A stretch of DNA of 6,902 nt from JBAXGE01 sp044344145 (GTDB taxonomy: Bacteria; Planctomycetota; Phycisphaerae; WQYP01), in the NCBI GenBank assembly GCA_044344145.1, contig JBIJDM010000159.1:1-6902 (forward strand). The letters run 5' to 3'. Of the stretch, positions 1 through 4,524 are shown piece by piece. Both the position numbers and the translations under genes were made by a program. Position 1 is the first letter of the stretch. Each line of letters starts with the position of its first letter. A model generated the notes under the pieces. That model did not search any database. It saw nothing but the letters and a program-made list of their open reading frames with translations, and was not told the DNA's origin.

Positions 1-7
1 AAGTGGT

Positions 8-151
8 GCCGACGCCTCGTCGGCATTCGGCCCCCAAGCCGACTCCTCCCGCGTCCCATCGGGACGCCCCGACAATAGCCCACCGTTTCAACGGTGGGGA
101 ACCCACCCGCGCATCTTAGAGTCCCATCGGGACGACTGACCCCCGCGCGGG
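8..151. repeat. Intergenic palindrome cluster (composite hairpin repeat, left copy)
   Basis: Five perfect short inverted repeats lie within about 145 bases. They are: a 7-bp stem at 8-14/18-24 with loop CCT; a 7-bp stem at 51-57/61-67 with loop ATC; a 9-bp stem at 79-87/90-98 (a 7-bp stem with a 6-base loop is more realistic); a 5-bp stem at 121-125/129-133 with loop ATC; and the palindrome CCCGCGCGGG at 142-151. The core GTCCCATCGGGAC occurs twice (53-65 and 121-133). The linker AATAGCCCA (74-82) recurs at 6781-6789 between two other hairpins. I see no gene in 1-323. These repeats resemble dispersed intergenic hairpins I associate with Verrucomicrobia and Planctomycetes; that link is from memory. 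They may act as transcription end points, or be remnants of a mobile REP-like element. Confidence 0.75.
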
Positions 152-248
152 TTTCAGCCCAAGCCCAAATACACCCACACGCTCATTTCTGTGCCCTCCG
201 CTGGCCCAAAACCATCCTCCGCCCAGTTTTCGCATATCGCATTTTGCC

Positions 249-277
249 TTGACCTACAGTCACTCATCGGAGACAAT
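249..277 (+). promoter_or_regulatory. Candidate sigma-70 promoter for the small lipoprotein gene
   Basis: TTGACC at 249-254 matches the -35 consensus at 5 of 6 bases. An exact 17-base spacer follows, then GACAAT at 272-277, which matches the -10 consensus at 4 of 6. Transcription would start near 284, leaving a leader of about 40 bases before the ATG at 324. The same arrangement (TTGACC, 17 bases, CAGAAT) precedes the DUF4230 gene. This is a consensus match only. Confidence 0.45.
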
Positions 278-323
278 CGCCACATCCTTGTTCTCTCGGT
301 CGGACAAATGATTGGAGGCTATC

Positions 324-695
324 ATGAAACTACGGCTCTGCGTACTACTTGCGATGTTCATCGGGGCAATCTGCCTTTCTGGCTGCGAGAGTAAAGAATC
401 ACAAAAGGCGGCGATCCTTAAGGCACTTGAATATGACAGATCAGTGGGCGCGAAGGTTAATGACAGTCAATCTTTCTTTGAAGGACTGTTTGGGGCGAGC
501 GAGGAAACCACCGCGAGCTATGTGCGCAATCTCAAGCGAGTCCCGCTGGATGGATGCCCCGCAGATTTTCAAGAGGCCTATCAGCGTCACATTGCAGCTT
601 GGGAGTCACGAAATCGCAACCAAATAAAGGCAACTTGGCTGGACGTAATCTCTGTCGCTCGCCTTCACGATGTGAATTTCTCTGTTTCACCATAA
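324..695 (+). CDS. Small secreted lipoprotein, hypothetical
   Basis: A 123-residue protein that I cannot assign to a named family. Residues 1-20 form a lipoprotein signal peptide: Lys2/Arg4, a hydrophobic core, then lipobox LSGC with the lipidated cysteine at position 21. Glu follows at +2, so by the E. coli sorting rule it would not be held in the inner membrane. The mature part is about 100 residues, polar and probably helical. It contains the phrase CPADFQEAYQRHIAAW at roughly 82-97, which I recall from short hypothetical proteins of Planctomycetes and Verrucomicrobia; its function is unknown. The ATG at 324 is preferred over an in-frame TTG at 312, because GGAGG at 314-318 sits 5 bases upstream of it and the signal peptide then begins cleanly with MKLRL. 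A promoter-like site lies at 249-277. The DUF2971 gene follows after 64 bases and might be co-transcribed. Confidence 0.75.
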   Translation: MKLRLCVLLAMFIGAICLSGCESKESQKAAILKALEYDRSVGAKVNDSQSFFEGLFGASEETTASYVRNLKRVPLDGCPADFQEAYQRHIAAWESRNRNQIKATWLDVISVARLHDVNFSVSP

Positions 696-708
696 GTCTT
701 GTTACCAA

Positions 709-744
709 CATGCGGTCTCTGGCATCCACCGCATGGCTTGGTGG
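709..744 (+). promoter_or_regulatory. Overlapping, mutually exclusive hairpins before the DUF2971 gene
   Basis: CATGCGG (709-715) is perfectly complementary to CCGCATG (729-735) across a 13-base loop. CCACC (726-730) is perfectly complementary to GGTGG (740-744) across 9 bases. The two structures share bases 729-730 and cannot both form. The second lies only 15 bases before the ATG at 760 and touches the weak purine-rich stretch that could serve as the ribosome site. It may be a weak terminator or a translational control element, or simply chance; no U-tract follows either stem. Confidence 0.25.
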
Positions 745-759
745 CGGTGATTTACGGGA

Positions 760-1542
760 ATGGAGTACGCAATAATATTGCCGAAAGTCCAATATCTTTA
801 CCTCTATAGGCCAGCGAAGCCGTACACAAAGAAGATTTTCAAAGACATGCGTCTCTGGTCGGCGAAGCCGGAACGGTTTAACGACCCGTTCGACTGTGAT
901 TTGGAAGTTACAAAAGGCTTCACCGAAGTGGATATGATGCAATCGATTCATGCTCGGTACGGACCACGCAGAAATTGGCCACCAAAGATTGTCAAGTTTG
1001 TCGATGCTGCCTTCGACAAAAAAGGGAAGTTCACCGTGACCGAACGAGCCCGCATTGACACTGAAACGCAAGCCATCTTCGACGACAACAAGAATTCGGG
1101 CGTAGTCTGTCTCTCCGAGGTCAACGACTCAATCTTGATGTGGTCACACTACGCGGAGAGCCATGCGGGGGTCTGCATCGAGTTTCACCGCACGCCAGAC
1201 TGCCCTTTAGGTGATGCAGAAATTTGTACCCCCGTGCAATATGGCACCAATTACCCGGTCATTGATCTTGGAAAAATACTTGTGAATCGCGACGGGAAGA
1301 CCCTCAACCTCATGATGCGATATAAGGCAGACTGTTGGGCCTACGAAAAAGAATGGCGGGTAATTACGCCTAAGGGAGATATGCCGCACAACCTTGTGGC
1401 CAACATTTCCAAAGTTATCTTCGGCTTACGAACTCGTGATCCATTCCGGACGTCAATCCAAAGATTGTGTGATAAGAATAATATCCGCACGGTTCAGGCG
1501 ACGAAGGCACCGAGGGAGTTTAGAATAGTCATCCCGGATTGA
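760..1542 (+). CDS. DUF2971 domain protein
   Basis: A 260-residue protein with no signal peptide or membrane segment, so probably cytoplasmic. It shows the landmarks of the DUF2971 family over its whole length: an N-terminal LYLYRPAK segment (13-20); a short strand and NDPFD (41-45) after a phenylalanine; VVCLSE (115-120); the signature MWSHYAESHAGVCIEF (127-142); WAYEKEWR (193-200); and VIFGLR (219-224) near the C-terminus. The conserved Asp, His, Glu and Arg residues suggest an enzyme or nucleotide-binding fold, but the biochemical activity is not known to me. DUF2971 genes are scattered singly across bacteria, often in accessory DNA. The ATG at 760 has only a weak ribosome site (GGTGA at 746-750, 9 bases upstream), and overlapping hairpins lie just before it. 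The family call is firm; the role is open. Confidence 0.85.
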   Translation: MEYAIILPKVQYLYLYRPAKPYTKKIFKDMRLWSAKPERFNDPFDCDLEVTKGFTEVDMMQSIHARYGPRRNWPPKIVKFVDAAFDKKGKFTVTERARIDTETQAIFDDNKNSGVVCLSEVNDSILMWSHYAESHAGVCIEFHRTPDCPLGDAEICTPVQYGTNYPVIDLGKILVNRDGKTLNLMMRYKADCWAYEKEWRVITPKGDMPHNLVANISKVIFGLRTRDPFRTSIQRLCDKNNIRTVQATKAPREFRIVIPD

Positions 1543-1666
1543 GCGAATCAGATTCAATGGCCCGATGATTGAGTTCAGTCCTCTTCTGGTGCTGCCTACT
1601 CATTCTTCTGACGCTGGGACACCCCTGAAAGTGTGGCCTTTGCCCGGACGCCGATCCTAATGCCCA

Positions 1667-1716
1667 CCCCTCTTTTCCATCCCCTTCCGCGTCTTCCGTT
1701 ATTATCCCTCCGTCCC
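1667..1716. repeat. Pyrimidine-strand degenerate repeat tract in the 1543-1822 spacer
   Basis: The 280-base gap between the DUF2971 and DUF4230 genes holds no convincing gene. Bases 1667-1716 are almost purine-free on the + strand and contain loosely repeated units around TTCCGCG, TTCCGTT and CTCCGTCC. They resemble the better-formed TCCGTG tract at 4300-4345 and a partial copy at 183-200. All three copies are intergenic and run in the same orientation. The repeat is degenerate, so the unit length is uncertain. Confidence 0.4.
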
Positions 1717-1763
1717 CAGCACCAACGGGGCGCCGCTTACCCGCAACCCATGCAACTACACGC

Positions 1764-1792
1764 TTGACCCACATCCAACATGGTGGCAGAAT
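1764..1792 (+). promoter_or_regulatory. Candidate sigma-70 promoter for the DUF4230 gene
   Basis: TTGACC (1764-1769, 5 of 6 matches) is followed by exactly 17 bases and then CAGAAT (1787-1792, 4 of 6 matches). The predicted start near 1799 gives a leader of about 24 bases that contains the Shine-Dalgarno sequence GGAGG at 1810-1814. The same hexamer and spacing precede the lipoprotein gene at 324, which supports a shared promoter type. Confidence 0.4.
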
Positions 1793-1822
1793 GACATCAC
1801 ACAATTACTGGAGGATCGGACC

Positions 1823-2452
1823 GTGAATAACAAAACCATAATTTCCGCAATAATCTGTGCAACCATTCTGGCGTGTACCATCGCAATTTTTTACGCCCCG
1901 GTTGCCCTAGTAGGTAAGGCTGGGACTACAACCGAACATTTCCTTGATAAGGCTGCCGCACTTGTTGGTGCATTTTTTGGCAACAAGACTACCATCCACA
2001 TAACCGGCGAGACCCTCACTGTATCCCCAATATCCGAAGTGGCATTAGCCAAGCAAACCGTCCGAATGACTGACGTACATAAACGCTCTTGGCTAAAAAG
2101 CGAAGTTCTAATTGTCGCCGAACAGCTTTTTGTGGTGAAGTACGGCTACGACAGTCAAGATGTATTTAAAATCATTCGGTCGGGCGATAATATTGATATT
2201 CCAAACCCAAAGATTTTGTCCGTGGAACCAACGGATGGTGCTCCAAAATTACTGAGTACTGCAAACGGCTGGTGGAATACCGCGTCTCCCGAAGACATAC
2301 TTGAAATCAGCAAGCGTATGAAGGAGAAGGTACGGGATGATGAACAAGTCAAGGACTTTCAGGTCATGATCAAAAACCTTATCCGCCAACAGCTTGATGC
2401 GCTCAAAAAGCAAATAGACGAGATACCTCGTACAACCACAAACCCCTCTTGA
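1823..2452 (+). CDS. Membrane-anchored DUF4230 family protein
   Basis: A 209-residue protein. Residues 5-28 form one uncleaved hydrophobic helix preceded by Lys4, so it is probably a bitopic membrane protein with the rest outside the cytoplasm. The body fits the DUF4230 pattern: a strand-rich stretch from about 56 to 109 with alternating hydrophobic residues (SEVLIVAEQLFVVKYGYD, 93-110); VFKIIRSGDNIDIPNPKIL (114-132), matching the family's short-strand, 'lP.p.il' segment; then a long charged helix (157-198) that could form a coiled coil. The function of the family is unknown. The start is GTG, supported by GGAGG at 1810-1814 with 8 bases of spacing. A promoter-like site lies at 1764-1792. The stop is 26 bases from the end of the converging peptidase gene, with no clear terminator between them, so 3' antisense overlap of the two transcripts is likely. 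Confidence 0.75.
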   Translation: MNNKTIISAIICATILACTIAIFYAPVALVGKAGTTTEHFLDKAAALVGAFFGNKTTIHITGETLTVSPISEVALAKQTVRMTDVHKRSWLKSEVLIVAEQLFVVKYGYDSQDVFKIIRSGDNIDIPNPKILSVEPTDGAPKLLSTANGWWNTASPEDILEISKRMKEKVRDDEQVKDFQVMIKNLIRQQLDALKKQIDEIPRTTTNPS

Positions 2453-2478
2453 AACCCTAATGGTAGCGCTTCCCCACA

Positions 2479-3270
2479 TCACGGCTTGATGGGTACTACC
2501 TTCTCGTAGTCAACCGATTGTGCGTCAAACACCTCCAGCATTTTCCGTATCGTGTTGGCGGACGTGCCGCGTGTTTGTTTGTCCTCTACTCTGCGACATA
2601 CAACCCCCACCACGCGGCCGTCCTTGTTGGTGATCGGCCCACCACTCATACCATGATCTACCGGATGATTCATTGTGATCATATCGAGCGTTGCTCCCAC
2701 CACCACCATATCCGGCTGTACTTGCTGTACCGAGGTACTGGGATAACCCCACACAGACACCTTGCCACCAATCTCGGGCTTGTTGTCTGCCAAGGTATAT
2801 ATAAGCCGATCCGGATTAAGAAAAAATTCCTTCGGCATTTCTAACACCGCTACATCCTGCTCAATATTGGCCATTATTCGCTGAGGTATAAAGCCATCGA
2901 CACCAAGTCTGTACTTTTGGTCATATAGATATTTTATGCCGGTATAATTGTTAATTCTGCGGTATTCTTCTGCCAAAGCATAGCAGGGTTGGCTGTTTTC
3001 CAAGATCGCAACGTGTGCCGCAGTAACCAGATAGTTGTGGTTTTTATAATTTACAACAAATGCCGATCCGTAAAGCATTTGTTTTCCCAACCCATAATAC
3101 GACCCCCACACGCCGTAAAGCTCGTATTTAAAGGTCATTTCACCAAACACTTTAGCTGCGTATGTCTGTGGCTCGGTAAGTTTTGGCGTCTCCAACTTGG
3201 GTTCTGGATTACATCCAACACACACCAATACTACACCCAATGAAATCACGGCATTAAATTTTCTAAACAT
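2479..3270 (-). CDS. Trypsin-like serine peptidase, probable lipoprotein
   Basis: A 263-residue S1-fold peptidase (HtrA/DegP-like trypsin domain) without a PDZ domain. The N-terminus is a signal peptide ending in VCVGC, with Cys20 the likely lipidated residue. The lipobox is unusual because position -3 is Cys rather than Leu. The +2 residue is Asn. The catalytic triad is complete and well spaced: His86 in LVTAAHV, Asp139 in EQDVAVLEM, and Ser209 in HGMSGGPI. GSAFVV (68-73) and VSVWGYPS (171-178) are further landmarks of the fold, and GRVVGVVCRR (218-227) follows the serine as expected. The protein should act in the periplasm or at the cell surface; its substrate is unknown. The ATG at 3270 has TGAGGT (+ strand 3277-3282) 6 bases upstream. 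It lies 51 bases downstream of the TPR lipoprotein gene on the same strand, so the two are probably one operon. Confidence 0.88.
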   Translation of the reverse strand: MFRKFNAVISLGVVLVCVGCNPEPKLETPKLTEPQTYAAKVFGEMTFKYELYGVWGSYYGLGKQMLYGSAFVVNYKNHNYLVTAAHVAILENSQPCYALAEEYRRINNYTGIKYLYDQKYRLGVDGFIPQRIMANIEQDVAVLEMPKEFFLNPDRLIYTLADNKPEIGGKVSVWGYPSTSVQQVQPDMVVVGATLDMITMNHPVDHGMSGGPITNKDGRVVGVVCRRVEDKQTRGTSANTIRKMLEVFDAQSVDYEKVVPIKP

Positions 3271-3321
3271 CGTTTTACCTCAAATAAGCACACAATATCG
3301 TCAACAAAATATCATTAATAC

Positions 3322-4134
3322 TCAGATACTCATGGCAAGATTTTCCCCAAACCGCCAAAATATCGGCCCCGACTCCTTAATATTGTTCCACGCTGATCTC
3401 CGCAGATCATTCCATGTCTCCTGAACAGCCTGACTATTCCAGTCTACCTTCATATTGGTGATGCTTTCTTGAACAGCCCTTATTGCGTTTGGGCTATTCA
3501 CAAGGTCTCGAACGATACCACCGCCAACAGTTGTCACCATATCCCAGCCAAATCTGATAACAGCACCCAATACAACTACTTCTCCCTCGGCATTAATTTG
3601 TAGTCGCTTATTTTGATCCCTTGCCATTGCCTCCTGCAAGCTGTCGCCATTTTTTTTCCATATGGCAAGCCTCATATAGGCAATTGTTTTGTTTGTTGGG
3701 TCAAGATTGGCCGCCTCGTTAATTGCAATCCCCGCCTCCATGTCTTTCTTTTGATGCAGCAAACAATAGGCCTCCCGCATCCGGGCCACAGACTTTTGAC
3801 CTGCGTCGTCCGTCACCTCGTATGCACCACGATAGGCAACACAGGCTTCCCGCCACCTCTGTAACAAAACACAAGCCATCCCCAAATCGATTTGGTTTGA
3901 GTATGTCTTCGGAGCAGTGTCCAGATTATTTTTGGCCTGCAAGACGGCCTTCTCCCACGCATCATCCCCCACTTGAGTGTGGATGATCACTACTTCTAAT
4001 TGTTTATTATTGAATAGAGCTACGTCAACCTTTTTTTCTGTGCAGCCGGTGGCCAATCCTGCCATCAAAACCATGAAAACGGTGTAAACAGCTAACGGCT
4101 TAAACCTACTACCAAGCTTCCAACTCGTACCCAT
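3322..4134 (-). CDS. TPR-like repeat lipoprotein, hypothetical
   Basis: A 270-residue protein of unknown function. Residues 1-30 are a signal peptide (Lys6, Arg10, Lys12, a hydrophobic core 13-29, then LATGC) with Cys31 as the probable lipid site. The +2 residue is Thr. Residues 78-107 (IDLGMACVLLQRWREACVAY), 116-147 and 150-172 look like three divergent TPR helix pairs, with REA and LDPTN turns. The C-terminal third does not look like TPR: it has a glycine-rich hydrophobic segment (187-208) and then an Asn/Trp-rich amphipathic region with WNDLRRSAWNNI (241-252). The ATG at 4134 is chosen over an upstream in-frame start at 4251, because GGGAGG (+ strand 4140-4145) lies 5 bases away and because it places the signal peptide at the N-terminus. 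It leads an apparent operon with the trypsin-like peptidase, suggesting an adaptor, substrate-binding or inhibitor role for that enzyme. This is inference. Confidence 0.75.
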   Translation of the reverse strand: MGTSWKLGSRFKPLAVYTVFMVLMAGLATGCTEKKVDVALFNNKQLEVVIIHTQVGDDAWEKAVLQAKNNLDTAPKTYSNQIDLGMACVLLQRWREACVAYRGAYEVTDDAGQKSVARMREAYCLLHQKKDMEAGIAINEAANLDPTNKTIAYMRLAIWKKNGDSLQEAMARDQNKRLQINAEGEVVVLGAVIRFGWDMVTTVGGGIVRDLVNSPNAIRAVQESITNMKVDWNSQAVQETWNDLRRSAWNNIKESGPIFWRFGENLAMSI

Positions 4135-4198
4135 AACAACCTCCCAAAAACCCGTTAATGCGTCAGCCTTTTTGATGTGACAAGCAACACTGGTGGCG

Positions 4199-4227
4199 AT
4201 GGTATCACGCGCCCACACCAAAATCAA
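4199..4227 (-). promoter_or_regulatory. Possible promoter for the TPR lipoprotein-peptidase operon
   Basis: Reading leftward, TTGATT (+ strand 4222-4227, 4 of 6 consensus matches) is followed by 17 bases and then TACCAT (+ strand 4199-4204, 4 of 6 matches). It would give a leader of about 60 bases before the ATG at 4134. Both hexamers are weak, so this is only a candidate. It is the best-spaced pair I found in the gap. Confidence 0.25.
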
Positions 4228-4299
4228 GACTAATTTGCCGTTTTTCAACACAATAAGCCATTAACTATACATGCCACGATGGCCATCCATTCGCTACCC

Positions 4300-4345
4300 T
4301 CATTTCCGTGCCCGTCCGTGTCTTTCCGTGTTCATCTGTGGTTCC
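4300..4345. repeat. Degenerate TCCGTG/TCTGTG tandem repeat
   Basis: Within the 390-base divergent gap (4135-4524), bases 4300-4345 contain four imperfect units, roughly 9-12 bases apart: TTTCCGTG, GTCCGTG, TTTCCGTG and ATCTGTGG. A partial copy sits at 183-200, and a more degenerate relative at 1667-1716. I recall strings of this kind (TCCGTGTTCATCTGTGG) as frequent intergenic elements in Verrucomicrobia and related phyla, of unknown function. No gene or RNA is evident elsewhere in the gap. Confidence 0.6.
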
Positions 4346-4363
4346 ACTCCCCCCGCGCCTTTT

Positions 4364-4387
4364 CGTTGCGTCGTCGCGCCGTTGCGT
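4364..4387. repeat. CGTTGCGT direct repeat, 16-base period
   Basis: CGTTGCGT occurs at 4364-4371 and exactly again at 4380-4387, separated by CGTCGCGC, itself a near-variant of the unit. It directly follows the TCCGTG tract and a C-rich stretch, so the two repeats may travel as one compound element. The GC-rich composition differs sharply from the AT-rich gene block to the left. Confidence 0.45.
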
Positions 4388-4524
4388 GAGACTCCCCCCG
4401 TCCCCCACCAAATCACCCCTCAAACCCCAGTCACTTGCCAAAAAAGGACTAATCTGTGAAGATTTACATTCTCAGGCCGGGGTGTATCCGGCAGTTAGTT
4501 AACTCTATTAAGAAAGGCCGCGTT

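Noticed and set aside
1..180. CRISPR-like array at the left end
   Set aside because: The repeated unit is a short self-complementary hairpin with irregular spacing and different flanks. There are no regular repeats of 25-40 bases and no equal-length spacers.
532..1071. 179-codon minus-strand frame
   Set aside because: It overlaps both the lipoprotein and the DUF2971 gene on the opposite strand. Both of those have motif support and this frame has none.
1529..1804. 91-codon minus-strand frame in the spacer before the DUF4230 gene
   Set aside because: Its translation (GDGGIITEDAEGDGKEGW) simply reads through the purine-rich strand of the degenerate repeat tract. No ribosome site or family is apparent.
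4135..4251. 39-residue N-terminal extension of the TPR lipoprotein
   Set aside because: It would bury the lipoprotein signal peptide inside the protein. GGGAGG lies 5 bases before the ATG at 4134.
4435..4463. Promoter for xylA starting at TTGCCA (4435)
   Set aside because: The -35 match is good, but hexamers 17 or 18 bases downstream (GAAGAT, AAGATT) match the -10 consensus at only 3 of 6 positions, so I do not annotate it.
4456..4524. N-terminal extension of xylA from a GTG at 4456
   Set aside because: The ATG at 4525 has a good ribosome site 7 bases upstream and gives the normal family length. The extension has no similarity to known xylose isomerases.
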